Source: JBEHWX01 sp048498995
GTDB taxonomy: Bacteria; Bacteroidota; Ignavibacteria; OLB7
Direction: 5' to 3'
Assembly (NCBI GenBank): GCA_048498995.1
Contig: JBEHWX010000046.1
Coordinates: forward strand, 1-44,457
DNA length: 44,457 bases
Shown here one piece after another: positions 17,376-25,821 of this stretch (the stretch's first letter is position 1; each line of letters begins with the position of its first letter). The position numbers and the translations under genes are program-made. A model generated the notes under the pieces. It saw only the letters and a program-made list of their open reading frames with translations. It ran no database searches and had not been told where the DNA came from.

Positions 17376-19022
17376 TTAGGGAGATGGCTCCCTCCGCGTC
17401 CGGTACACGTCCATCCGTCCGTAGGTCGCGTCCTCGATGATCGCCATCCGCGCCATGCCGTGCCGCTCCGCGTAGCGCCGGAGCTCGACGAGCTGATGAT
17501 GGCGGGGATTGGCCGGATCGGCGAGCTCGTCCAGATAGCTCCGCATATGCCGGTCGATCAGGATCACGTCCGGCGCCACCTGCTCGATCGCCTCGTCGAG
17601 CGGCATCGGAGCGTGGGTGAGCTCCGGCGATGCGTGATAGATCGGCACCAGCCAGGTACGGTAGTCGTACGAGCGGAGCCCGAGCCAGTAGTGCTGCAGG
17701 CCGAGCACGCGTGAGCCGGGAGGAATAACGCGCGCGATACGCTCCTCGAACCGGTCGTAGGGCGTGGCCTCGGCGGCCATGCGTCGATCGCGGGAGATCC
17801 GGTGCGCGCCGTCGGCGACCACCGTGGCCAACGCCAGCAGCAGGAGCGCGCGGACCGGCCACCTCGGATACCGTTCCCACCAGCGGCACCCGATCCAGGA
17901 GATCAGGAGCATGGCCGGGGGCATCAGGCCGATCGTGTAGTTGAAGGTCTTCTGGCTGATGAGGAGCGCCAGGAAAATGACCTGAGCGCCCAGCGCGATC
18001 GCGAGGCTCGCCCCGCCGTCGAGGGGACCTTGGGAGCGAAGCGGACGGAGGGCCGCCACCATCGCCGCGACGAGGCAGATCGCCGCCAGCGTGAGCGACG
18101 GGCCCGGAACGCGGGAGCTCCCCAGGAGGCTGCCGTAGCGATGGTACTCACGGAGGAGATTCGACGGATAGAAGTGCGGATCGGCAACCGCGAACCGTGC
18201 CGCCTGTGGCCGCGCCTGAGCCAGGACCAGCGGCCAGTGCATGGCGAGATCGATGGCCAGGGGGAGAAGTGCCAGCGCCACGCCGAGCGCGAGCTGCCAT
18301 GGCTCCCGGCGTCGAAACGTGGTGTGACCACGACGCAGCAGCATCAGGAGCAGGATCGCCGGCACCCAGAATCCGGCCACCGGATGCGTCGTGATCCCAA
18401 GGCCGATCAGGGCGCCCGCCAACGCATGGCCGACCTGGCCGCCTTGACGCTCGGCGCGCTCGAACAGCAGAAAGCCGGCTAGACCGAGCATGGCCGCGAG
18501 CGCGTCCGGACGACAGATGCGGGAGATGTCGATCAGGGGAATGCCTGTTCCTCCGCCACCGGCGGCGATGGGGAGCAGCGAAAGCAGGAGCACGCCGATC
18601 GCCGCCGCGCGATCGTTCAGCAGAAGCCGTCCCAGGAGCCAGGTGAGGAGAAGAATTCCCAGTCCCGCCGCGACCGTCAGGAGCCGCATCCGCGCCACGC
18701 CGGTCCCCAGCGTCGCGAAGACGCCGGAAAGCACGACTCCGTGGAGCGGGGCGATCGGCGTCAGCCGTGTCTCGCTCTTCGCGTAGCCGGCGAACAGGTG
18801 GCTTGCGTACTGCCCGGTCGTGGCCAGCTCCCAGGCGCCGGAGGCGATCCAGGGCTCGTCCTCGCCGACCGGTGGCCACGCACCGAGGTGAGGAAGCGTG
18901 CCGATCAGATAGATGATGGCCGCGACGGCCAGCGCCGCGGCGGAGAACATCGCCACGGGGAAGGGACGTGCGGCGTCGGCGCGTCTTCCGCCCGGCAGGG
19001 TCACGTCGGATGATAGAGGCAT
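17376..19022 (-). CDS. GT39/ArnT-like membrane glycosyltransferase
   Basis: The 548-residue integral membrane protein has about ten hydrophobic spans, for example AALAVAAIIYLIGTL and GILLLTWLLGRLLL. GT-C transferases use lipid-linked sugars outside the membrane. The first outside loop has acidic GEDEPW, the position of the catalytic Asp/Glu in the PMT/ArnT group. A DISRICRPDALAA loop and a soluble C-terminal alpha/beta part follow (RVLGLQHYWLGLRSYDYRTW, DVILIDRHMRSYLDEL). I choose MPLSSDV at 19022 because a promoter-like TATCTTTC lies about 70 bp upstream, inside the longer reading frame to 19121. The acceptor is unknown. Its divergent neighbour is the small gene at 19266. Confidence 0.8.
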   Translation of the reverse strand: MPLSSDVTLPGGRRADAARPFPVAMFSAAALAVAAIIYLIGTLPHLGAWPPVGEDEPWIASGAWELATTGQYASHLFAGYAKSETRLTPIAPLHGVVLSGVFATLGTGVARMRLLTVAAGLGILLLTWLLGRLLLNDRAAAIGVLLLSLLPIAAGGGGTGIPLIDISRICRPDALAAMLGLAGFLLFERAERQGGQVGHALAGALIGLGITTHPVAGFWVPAILLLMLLRRGHTTFRRREPWQLALGVALALLPLAIDLAMHWPLVLAQARPQAARFAVADPHFYPSNLLREYHRYGSLLGSSRVPGPSLTLAAICLVAAMVAALRPLRSQGPLDGGASLAIALGAQVIFLALLISQKTFNYTIGLMPPAMLLISWIGCRWWERYPRWPVRALLLLALATVVADGAHRISRDRRMAAEATPYDRFEERIARVIPPGSRVLGLQHYWLGLRSYDYRTWLVPIYHASPELTHAPMPLDEAIEQVAPDVILIDRHMRSYLDELADPANPRHHQLVELRRYAERHGMARMAIIEDATYGRMDVYRTRREPSP

Positions 19023-19091
19023 GTCGATACGAACGGGGAAGAGGGAATGGGTCGGATGCCGGACGGCGTCCTCGGTTGCGGGAGATAGCCG

Positions 19092-19099
19092 GAAAGATA
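19092..19099 (-). promoter_or_regulatory. -7-like element TATCTTTC (minus)
   Basis: One mismatch to TAnnTTTG. It would give a leader of about 65 nt for the glycosyltransferase starting at 19022 and excludes the longer start at 19121. Confidence 0.4.
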
Positions 19100-19127
19100 C
19101 GTCGCGCGGGGGAGTATGCACCTTTCA

Positions 19128-19135
19128 TATCTTCG
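19128..19135 (+). promoter_or_regulatory. -7-like element TATCTTCG (plus)
   Basis: One mismatch to TAnnTTTG. It faces the gene at 19266 and, with the minus-strand element 30 bp away, forms a compact divergent promoter. Confidence 0.4.
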
Positions 19136-19265
19136 CGCCGAGCCGGCGGCGTTGTCCGCGAAGCCACTGGGAGCGGGTGCTCCCGGAAGCCTCGGACCGG
19201 GCATGATTATCGTCGTCGCCGGCCCGGCCTCAGCACGAATCAACCATACGACCTCGGAGATCCGC

Positions 19266-19805
19266 ATGACCGTCGAATCGCTCCGCATCGGCATGAAGGT
19301 GAAGCATCCCGCCTACGGCGTGGGAACAGTCAAGACGATAACCGAGCATACCGCCGACATCAGGTTCGAGGATGGCGCGACCAGGACGGTATCGCCGGAT
19401 GGGAGCGCGCTCCAGCCGGCCGAGCCGATGGTGCAGACCGCCGGACTCGACACGCCGCTGGAGGATTTCATCAAGCGGGTTGCCGAGAGCGTGGTGGAGA
19501 AGCTCGGCATCGAGCCGCCCGACACGGGAGATGTGGAGCTCGGCGGCCGCTGGAGCGACGGCATGATGATTCTCCGACCGGCCGATTCGTCGCTTCAGCC
19601 CAAGGAGGTGCCGATCGAGACCTTCTTCCACAAGATCGTGATGATGAGAAATCAGCTCCGCGTCCTCGAGGCAAAGGTCAATTCGCACGACGGGCTCTCG
19701 GATGCCGACAAGGTGGAGCTTCAGCAGTACATCACCCGCTGCTACGGCTCGATGACGACGTTCAATCTGCTCTTCCGCTACAAGGAGCATCAGTTCGGCG
19801 CCTGA
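19266..19805 (+). CDS. Small protein with Tudor-like (UvrD C-terminal type) domain
   Basis: The protein has 179 residues and starts MTVESLRIGMKVKHPAYGVG. The segment GMKVKHPAYGVGTVKTITEHTADIRFEDGATRTV is a small beta barrel of the kind found at the C-terminus of UvrD/PcrA helicases, where it contacts RNA polymerase or nucleic acid. The remainder is helical, with a FIKRVAESVVEKLGI helix, GRWSDGMMILRP, VPIETFFHKIVMMRNQLRVLEAKVN, and a C-terminal NLLFRYKEHQFGA. No catalytic motif is visible. Upstream in-frame ATGs (19116, 19203) give Ala/Pro-rich extensions and are rejected. A role in DNA repair or transcription coupling would be guesswork. Confidence 0.7.
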   Translation: MTVESLRIGMKVKHPAYGVGTVKTITEHTADIRFEDGATRTVSPDGSALQPAEPMVQTAGLDTPLEDFIKRVAESVVEKLGIEPPDTGDVELGGRWSDGMMILRPADSSLQPKEVPIETFFHKIVMMRNQLRVLEAKVNSHDGLSDADKVELQQYITRCYGSMTTFNLLFRYKEHQFGA

Positions 19806-19857
19806 TACGCCGACGACGCGAGCCTCGTCAGCCGAGGGAGCGTGATGTCGGGAAACG

Positions 19858-19919
19858 CGGGCCTGGCCGGCGATGCGATGCCTCGGTATTCCCCGATGGC
19901 GCGCCGCCGGCCAGGCCCG
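19858..19919 (+). terminator. Hairpin, 15-bp stem with long loop
   Basis: Arms 19858-19872 and 19905-19919 are exact reverse complements with a 32-base loop. It follows the stop at 19805 and probably ends that transcript. Confidence 0.5.
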
Positions 19920-20237
19920 TCGTCGTTCCGGCCGGGAGGGACCGGCGGGGTGATAGCGTGATTCCGACGCGTCGCGCGTCCGTGGCGGCGAGTCGTGCTC
20001 CGGCCATGGAGGCCGTTCGATTGGACGGAATCGGATGTGGCCGGCGAATGCCTGAATTTCGTGTCGAACGGGACGAATACGCGCGAATCGTACATGCCAT
20101 CCCACATATCACACGATCGTAATCAGGACATGGCAATCGATCATCATCGCGCCGGACATTCCCCGAAGCCAGGTTCCATGCGGTTTTGCGGGGTGCATGG
20201 ATATTCGTGATGGAAATGGGCGGGGGATATTCATGTA

Positions 20238-20257
20238 AACTACACAATCATGTAGGT
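20238..20257. promoter_or_regulatory. Conserved palindromic operator, copy 1
   Basis: The sequence AACTACA-CAATCA-TGTAGGT is a near-perfect inverted repeat with a 6-base spacer. A run of 23 bases (20240-20262) is identical to that at 27039-27061 in front of the paralogous gene. It lies 22 bp upstream of a TATATTTG -7 element, the position expected of an activator just upstream of the core promoter. Confidence 0.7.
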
Positions 20258-20279
20258 GACATTCCGCGCGATGGGGATG

Positions 20280-20287
20280 TATATTTG
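20280..20287 (+). promoter_or_regulatory. -7 element TATATTTG
   Basis: Exact match to TAnnTTTG inside a GGGATGTATATT context that is repeated at 27078. No TTTG -33 box is present, which fits dependence on the upstream palindrome. Confidence 0.6.
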
Positions 20288-20842
20288 CCACGTACCAGGA
20301 AGCGGGGTGCCAGGGTCCGGCACGCGACCGCGCTTCCACGTCGCATGGCCATGCGATCCCGCGATTCGGAACATCCGGACGCAACATCATTGTACCATCG
20401 TAGAGCATTCCACCGGAATGCAGGTTCACGGAGCAGACGCGCCCACTATGGCCTCCACCAGCGGCCGGGCGTGTCGACGTCGAAACAACCTCCCTCCCAT
20501 TCCTAAGCACACGAGTCCCTAGGTAACGACAGCACATTCCCATCGTCCGCGGCCGATCCCGCACACGGGGATCGATGCCGACGATCTCGTCGCGGAGCCT
20601 CGCGCGGCGGCGGTCCATTCCGCGCGGTCCATTCCGCGCGGTCATCGATCGACGCGGGGAGGGGCGCCGTTACGACGCATGTCGGCTCCGATTGCTCGGG
20701 ATCGTGAATCAGGTCCAGTCCGCATCCGGACCGGCGCGCGCCCGACGCGCCGGTGGCTCACGTCGGCCCTCCACCGCGGACAACGGCCGGCGCAAGGGCA
20801 CGGGTGCGCGCACGCACACACCAAAATCTTGCAGAGGTTATC

Positions 20843-22810
20843 ATGACGACAAGGCAGTACGGCCTGGGCGCCTGGGCGCTCATGTCCCTAACCGTTCTTC
20901 TGCTCGCGCTCGTGGCGCAGCCGTCAAGCGCGCAGCATTTCGAAAATGTCCATGGCGACAGCTGTATCGAGGAAGGATATGGAGGGCGCCGGCTCAACGT
21001 CGGTCTGAACGCCGGCAATTTCATTTCCGTCGGCGTCACCTACAGCGTCAATGCCGGTCCGGCCGGTGGTTGCGCCGCGGCGCGGAGCGACATCTTCGTG
21101 GTGAAGCTCAACCGTCTCGGCCAGGTGCTCTGGCAGCGCTCATACGACATCGGCGGCAATGATGTCGGCTATGACGTGTTCGAGCTCACTAACGGCGACG
21201 TCGCGATCTGCGGTCAGTCCGACAATAATCTCACGACCTCCAATTGTTATTCGACGCCACCGACCGGTCGTGACGCGTTCATCATGCGGCTGAACGTCAA
21301 TACCGGCGCCGTGGTCTGGTGCTGCACGTATGGAACCGGCACGACCGACGAGGGATTCCGCCGCATTATTCAGTGTCGGTTCGCGCCGACGGCGACACGT
21401 GACTCGGTCGGTGATCTTGCCTCGACCGGCTACGCGTTCGATCCCGCCACGGGAGATAACAACGGCTACACGGTGCGGGTCAATCAGAACACCGGCAATC
21501 TGGTCTGGAACAATACCTACGGCGGCCCATTCTACGACGACTTCCGCTCGATCATCGAGACGAGATTCTTCGGCCGCGGCGACATCGTTACCTGCGGCGA
21601 CAGCCGAAGCTTCAATACCAGCGGCGGCACCACCGACAACGCGTGGATCGTCCGCGTCAACGGCGGCACCGGCGCGATCGGCCTGGCACCGCAGGGGAGC
21701 GCGGCCTATGGTGGCGCCAATATCAACTGCTATCTCTGGTCGGTGACCGAGCAGACCGTGACCGCCGATACCGGCAAGCTGGTCTTCGCCGGTGGTATCT
21801 ATCCGACGGGGCTCACGGCGCCGGAGATCTATGTGCTGAAGACCGGGCCGGTCCCATGCACGTATGTCATCGACCGGCACTTCGGCGATTTCGGCCAGGC
21901 GACCGACGAGGCCTCGACCATTCGCGAGCTCCCGAATCCGCCGGTGACATCCCTGCCGACCGGCGTGCTCTACACGACCGGACATTCCTATATCCGCGCC
22001 GGGTTCAACGGCGATGCGTATCTGATGATGCTGAATCCGGGCAATCTCACCCTGGTCAACCCGCCGGGATTCCATCTCTACGGCGCCAAGTCGGATGAGG
22101 GAGCCTGGTACGTTGATTTCGTGCCGGGCGTGCTCGGATCGAGCACCGCCGGATTTTACATGACCGGACGGGCGCTCTACGTCGGCGCGCTCCCGAGCCT
22201 CAGCACGCCGCCTGATCCGGACCAGATGTATACCCTGAAGACCGATATGAATCTGACTACTCTCTGCTGCGATACGCTCTACACCGTGTACGACAGCATC
22301 CCGCGTCTGCGCGACTCCTGTCCCAGCCTGCGGCCGACGCGCTTCGGTATCCGCTGCGTCGTCAACCCGCGGCGGGACACCGTGCGCGTGTGGCGGCCGA
22401 TCTGCAACGACTCGACCAACCAGCACAATTGCGGCCCCACCACGACTCCGCCGACCGACCCGACACGTCCGGGACTCGGCGAGGATCTCTCGGGCAACAA
22501 CGGCACCTCCGCCGTGGCGCCGGACGGGGAGAGCGGCATCTCCGGACCGCTGTCGATCAATTTCTTCCCGAACCCGGTGACGGTCGGCGAGCCGGTCTCG
22601 CTCCGCTGCGATCTCCGCCTGGCTTCGAACGTGGCGATCACGGTGAGCGATCTGTCGGGCGTGGTGATCTTCCGTTCCGATGACGATCGCCCGGCCGGCT
22701 TCAACCTGGTCACCATTCCGACCAAGGAATGGCGTCCGGGGAGCTATCTCGTGAAGGTGACGGCCGGCAATGTCACGAGGTCGCGCCGGATCGTGGTGAC
22801 CGACAAATAA
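20843..22810 (+). CDS. T9SS-exported repeat protein (paralog A)
   Basis: The 655-residue protein has a signal peptide (MTTRQYGLGAWALMSLTVLL, cleavage near SAQ) and AGAGG 8 bp before the ATG. The mature part begins HFENVHGDSC and has blade-like repeats of the SBBP/beta-propeller kind, each with a D-x-x-V/I-x-K/R-L/V-N-x-x-T/G-G-x-V-x-W-x-x-x-Y-G pattern (for example DAFIMRLNVNTGAVVWCCTY). A Cys-rich region follows, ending ICNDSTNQHNC. The C-terminal 90 residues are a T9SS type-A domain (INFFPNPVTVGEPVSL, VAITVSDLSGVV, PGSYLVKVTAGNVTRSRRIV). It is probably a surface or released protein of unknown ligand. Copies at 23098 and 27345 share the layout. Confidence 0.85.
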   Translation: MTTRQYGLGAWALMSLTVLLLALVAQPSSAQHFENVHGDSCIEEGYGGRRLNVGLNAGNFISVGVTYSVNAGPAGGCAAARSDIFVVKLNRLGQVLWQRSYDIGGNDVGYDVFELTNGDVAICGQSDNNLTTSNCYSTPPTGRDAFIMRLNVNTGAVVWCCTYGTGTTDEGFRRIIQCRFAPTATRDSVGDLASTGYAFDPATGDNNGYTVRVNQNTGNLVWNNTYGGPFYDDFRSIIETRFFGRGDIVTCGDSRSFNTSGGTTDNAWIVRVNGGTGAIGLAPQGSAAYGGANINCYLWSVTEQTVTADTGKLVFAGGIYPTGLTAPEIYVLKTGPVPCTYVIDRHFGDFGQATDEASTIRELPNPPVTSLPTGVLYTTGHSYIRAGFNGDAYLMMLNPGNLTLVNPPGFHLYGAKSDEGAWYVDFVPGVLGSSTAGFYMTGRALYVGALPSLSTPPDPDQMYTLKTDMNLTTLCCDTLYTVYDSIPRLRDSCPSLRPTRFGIRCVVNPRRDTVRVWRPICNDSTNQHNCGPTTTPPTDPTRPGLGEDLSGNNGTSAVAPDGESGISGPLSINFFPNPVTVGEPVSLRCDLRLASNVAITVSDLSGVVIFRSDDDRPAGFNLVTIPTKEWRPGSYLVKVTAGNVTRSRRIVVTDK

Positions 22811-22878
22811 GTCGCGTGACGATCATTCGCGAGGTGCCTCCGCGACCATGACGGAGCATGCGTCTCGCGATCTCGAGA

Positions 22879-22911
22879 GCGTGGGATGGTCCGGCCGGGG
22901 CCATCCCACGC
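22879..22911 (+). terminator. Hairpin terminator after paralog A
   Basis: GCGTGGGATGG (22879-22889) pairs exactly with CCATCCCACGC (22901-22911), about 70 bp past the stop and followed by TTCGTTGT. Confidence 0.7.
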
Positions 22912-23097
22912 TTCGTTGTCGGGAGGGCACGGACTCGCGATCGCCCTCTACCGGCGCCGGCGCGAGCGATCATGACGATGACGGGCGATTGTGGAGACCG
23001 GGCGTACGAGAGGAGGTGACCAGCCGCGAGGGCCGGTCACATTACGACCGGATGCGGTGTCCTGAGTGCTCCGGATACCAACACAATCCATCATAGC

Positions 23098-24351
23098 ATG
23101 AGGTTCCCCATGTTCGGGCTCACCACATCCATGCGTACCGATTCATCGCACGTGGCACGCCGCGCGCTGCGCGCGGCGGCGGCGATCGCCGGCCTCGCCG
23201 TTGTCACCTTCTGCGCTCCCGGAGAGCTGCACGCGCAACGCTTCCAGCAGCTTCACGGAAGCACCTGCTACGACTTCGGCACGAGCGGCGTCCCGGTCTC
23301 CACCGGTGGCTACATCTCCGTCGGTCCCTACACGCCGCCGACCGGCGGCTTCTGCGGCACGTCCGGCGTCGATGTCTACGTCGTCAGGCTCAGGGCGAAC
23401 GGATCGCTTGCCTGGTCGCGCACCTACAACATCGGCTACAACGACGAAACCCAGGACGTGAAGGAGTGCGCCAACGGCGACTTCATCATCGTCGGCAGCA
23501 CCGATGCAACCACCGGCTGCATCGGCGGGCGCAACATTTTCGCGCTCCGCATCGACTCCACCGGCAATGTGCTCTGGACCAGGCTCTACGGCACCTCCGA
23601 CGGCGATGAGGATGCCTTCGAGGTGGTCGAGACCACGCGGAGGCCAGGGCGCACATCGATCGGCGACTTCGTGATCGCCGGCTCGCAGCGCAACGCCTCC
23701 GACAATACCGGAGATGCCTATATCATCAAGATCACCTCCAGCGGCACGCTCCTCTGGGGAACGTCGTACAACATTTCGACGAACGATCATCTGTACGCGG
23801 TCGATGAGTCACGCGTCGGCACCTCGGCCGGGGATATCATCGCCGCCGGCGTAACGACCGTCCCCGGACCTCTGCCGGGACAGCAGACGGAAAAGGGGAT
23901 TCTCATGCGCGTCAGCGGCGCCGACGGATCCATCGGCGCGGCGCCCCAGGGAGTCGCCACCTATGGCGGCAACGTCGCGACGACAACGCGCTTCCTCTCG
24001 GTCGAGGAGCTGACGATGGGAACCGAGGCGGGGCGCATCGTGGCGGCCGGGCATTCCACGGTCGTGGGTGTCGGCGCCGATCACTACATCGTCAAGACCG
24101 CGGCCAATCCGTGCGGCACGCTGGCGGATGTTCGATTCGGCAAGGACAGTGCATCCGCCGAGGAGGCGTGGTGCGTCCGAGAGATCCGATCGAGCGTGGG
24201 CGGCGGACTGAACAACGGCAATCTGATCGTCTCCGGACATGGCGGCGTTCCGATACCGGGTGGAACGGTGTCGGTGCGAGCGGTGCTCTTCGAGCTCTCG
24301 CCATCGCTGACGCTGGTGACGCCTCCGGTCGGCGTCGGCTATCGCTACTAA
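23098..24351 (+). CDS. T9SS-type repeat protein (paralog B), N-terminal 417 residues before an in-frame stop
   Basis: The open part has a signal peptide (RRALRAAAAIAGLAVVTF, cleavage near HAQ) and the same opening as its paralogs (RFQQLHGSTCYDFG...GGYISVG). Blade repeats follow, such as DVYVVRLRANGSLAWSRTYN and AYIIKITSSGTLLWGTSYN. At 24349-24351 a TAA interrupts the frame, and downstream in the same frame the rest of the family protein continues to 24993. Paralogs A and C have no stop at the equivalent place (aligned with HLYGAKSDEGAW and KLYGLDSREKAW). Stopping here removes the T9SS sorting domain, so the short product would be left in the periplasm. The start at 23098 has no ribosome site; internal ATGs at 23110 and 23131 are alternatives. 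Confidence 0.75.
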   Translation: MRFPMFGLTTSMRTDSSHVARRALRAAAAIAGLAVVTFCAPGELHAQRFQQLHGSTCYDFGTSGVPVSTGGYISVGPYTPPTGGFCGTSGVDVYVVRLRANGSLAWSRTYNIGYNDETQDVKECANGDFIIVGSTDATTGCIGGRNIFALRIDSTGNVLWTRLYGTSDGDEDAFEVVETTRRPGRTSIGDFVIAGSQRNASDNTGDAYIIKITSSGTLLWGTSYNISTNDHLYAVDESRVGTSAGDIIAAGVTTVPGPLPGQQTEKGILMRVSGADGSIGAAPQGVATYGGNVATTTRFLSVEELTMGTEAGRIVAAGHSTVVGVGADHYIVKTAANPCGTLADVRFGKDSASAEEAWCVREIRSSVGGGLNNGNLIVSGHGGVPIPGGTVSVRAVLFELSPSLTLVTPPVGVGYRY

Positions 24352-24993
24352 GGCGCCGGACGCGGCCACAACGCGCTGCACGTGGAGCCGGTGGTGAACA
24401 ACAGCGGCGTGGCGACCGCGGGATTCTATCTCACCGGCATTGCCGAGCCGCCGAGCAGTCTCGTGACTTCCGCGCAGATGTACCTGATCAAGACCGACAA
24501 TCTCGGCGTCTCCGGATGCAACGACTCCACCGATACGCCGCGGCGCACAGTGCCGGAGCTTTCGCCGAGCTGCCTCTCGGTAACGCCGGTCGCCAGCGGC
24601 GCGCAGTGCGAGCCGTCGGTCACCTACAGCACCGTCACCTGGATCGACACGCTCTGCAACGACTCGACGCGTATCACCGGCCCGATACATAAGCTCGCGC
24701 GCGGCGGTGCCGGCTCGTCGCTCATCGACGGCGACGGTATCGAGATCCATCCCAACCCGGCATCGAGCGGAGCGCCGATGATGATCCGCTTCACGCTCGC
24801 CGAGCGCGCGATGGCGATCGTGACGGTGAGCGACATGGCCGGCCGTGTCCGCTCCACACGGAGCGAGTGGTACGGCGCCGGGATCACGTTGCAGCCGATC
24901 GAGACGGGCGCGCTCGACCCGGGCACCTACGTGGTGGCGGTGACGGTCGGAGGCCACACGATCAGCAGGAACGTGGTCGTTTCAGGGCGGTAG
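24352..24993 (+). pseudogene. Paralog B, C-terminal remainder with T9SS domain
   Basis: In the same frame as the preceding gene, 213 codons follow the TAA without another stop. They encode the family's late region (TAGFYLTGIAEPPSS, QMYLIKTDNLGVSGC, WIDTLCNDSTRI) and a complete T9SS sorting domain (IEIHPNPASSGAPMMIRF, GTYVVAVTVGGHTISRNVVV). Codon use and conservation look intact, so the nonsense change is either recent, a sequencing or assembly error, or read through. Confidence 0.75.
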
Positions 24994-25051
24994 CGAACGG
25001 GAGTGTGTCGGCGGAGTTGCTGGCTACGACAACACGCCGCCGACGTTGAGA

Positions 25052-25083
25052 GCGAGGGGTGGTCCGCAAGGACCACCCCTCGC
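25052..25083. terminator. Perfect 14-bp hairpin with GCAA loop
   Basis: Arms 25052-25065 and 25070-25083 are exact complements round a GCAA tetraloop, 58 bp after the paralog B stop. It is probably the plus-strand terminator. Confidence 0.75.
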
Positions 25084-25167
25084 ATCGTTTCAGGACATCG
25101 TGATCGGGGAGGAGGGAAGTGCCGAATGGCTCGTGATCGTGAGACGGAGGTAGCGCCATTCAGCAAC

Positions 25168-25200
25168 GCAACGGGCCCGTCTATCCGGCGGGCCCGTTGC
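25168..25200. terminator. Second hairpin, 12-bp stem
   Basis: GCAACGGGCCCG (25168-25179) pairs exactly with CGGGCCCGTTGC (25189-25200). It lies just beyond the stop of the minus-strand Gly-rich gene at 25238, so it is probably that operon's terminator. Confidence 0.7.
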
Positions 25201-25237
25201 GTGATTCGAATTCTCATAGGGAGGTTGCGAGAGCGGC

Positions 25238-25816
25238 TCAGTCGCTGCACTTATCTCCATTGGATTTGCCAATACAGTAGGGATGCGGGTTGTCCTTGTC
25301 GATCTCACATTTACCAGGGCCAATTGGGGTAATGCGGCCCGTTGCTGGATCCCTCACAGCCGGTTGCATGCAATTGCATCTGTTATCATTACCACCGGTG
25401 ACAACGATAATGCATCCCTGTTGTGCCCGATCCGGATCATCCCTATCTGGATTGCCGCCACCACTGCCTCCGCCAATTGGCCACTGGGGATCTGGATACC
25501 TCCACCAGCCCGTTCCCCATCCCCAAAAATCCATGTCATTCCACCAGCTGTAGCCACCGCCTCCACCTCCCGTAGGTGGGTAGCCGCCTTGTCCATCGTT
25601 CCCAATGCCTCCTCCGCTCCCCCCACCGCCGCCACCCCCACCCCCATCGGTATCCCAATCGTCGGGCAGCCAGAAGTCGATATCTCCTCCTGGCAGGCCT
25701 CCACCAGAAATCAGGGTTCGCGGCGGCGGCTTTCGCTCGTTCCGCGCGAGAGCCGATCCTCGCGGCAGGAGAAGCAAGGTCACCAGAACACAGAGCTTGA
25801 AAAATACTCGTGTCAC
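25238..25816 (-). CDS. Small secreted Gly/Trp-rich protein
   Basis: The 192-residue protein has a signal peptide (MTRVFFKLCVLVTLLLLPRG, cleavage near ALAR). The mature part is low complexity: a run of nine Gly (DTDGGGGGGGGGSGGG), a second Gly run, then an aromatic block (YSWWNDMDFWGWGTGWWRYP), and a Cys-containing C-terminus (CIIVVTGGNDNRCNCMQP ... KCEIDKDNPHPYC). No family is recognised. It begins only 5 bp after the stop of the upstream gene (25822-26886), so the two are one operon. The composition suggests an extended, surface-exposed or sticky protein. Confidence 0.75.
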   Translation of the reverse strand: MTRVFFKLCVLVTLLLLPRGSALARNERKPPPRTLISGGGLPGGDIDFWLPDDWDTDGGGGGGGGGSGGGIGNDGQGGYPPTGGGGGGYSWWNDMDFWGWGTGWWRYPDPQWPIGGGSGGGNPDRDDPDRAQQGCIIVVTGGNDNRCNCMQPAVRDPATGRITPIGPGKCEIDKDNPHPYCIGKSNGDKCSD

Positions 25817-25821
25817 GCTTT

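Larger units (their letters stand above)
19806..20842. other. 1-kb intergenic region with terminator, operator and long leader
   Basis: It contains a terminator hairpin (19858-19919), an AT-richer section, the palindromic operator (20238-20257), the -7 element (20280-20287) and a leader of over 500 nt before the T9SS gene at 20843. Near the end is a 14-bp direct repeat (GGTCCATTCCGCGC twice, 20612-20639). The short ORFs here have poor start context and no recognisable product. Confidence 0.6.

Noticed and set aside
21140..22426. 428-aa ORF antisense to T9SS paralog A
   Set aside because: A shadow frame; the plus strand has signal peptide, repeats and sorting domain.
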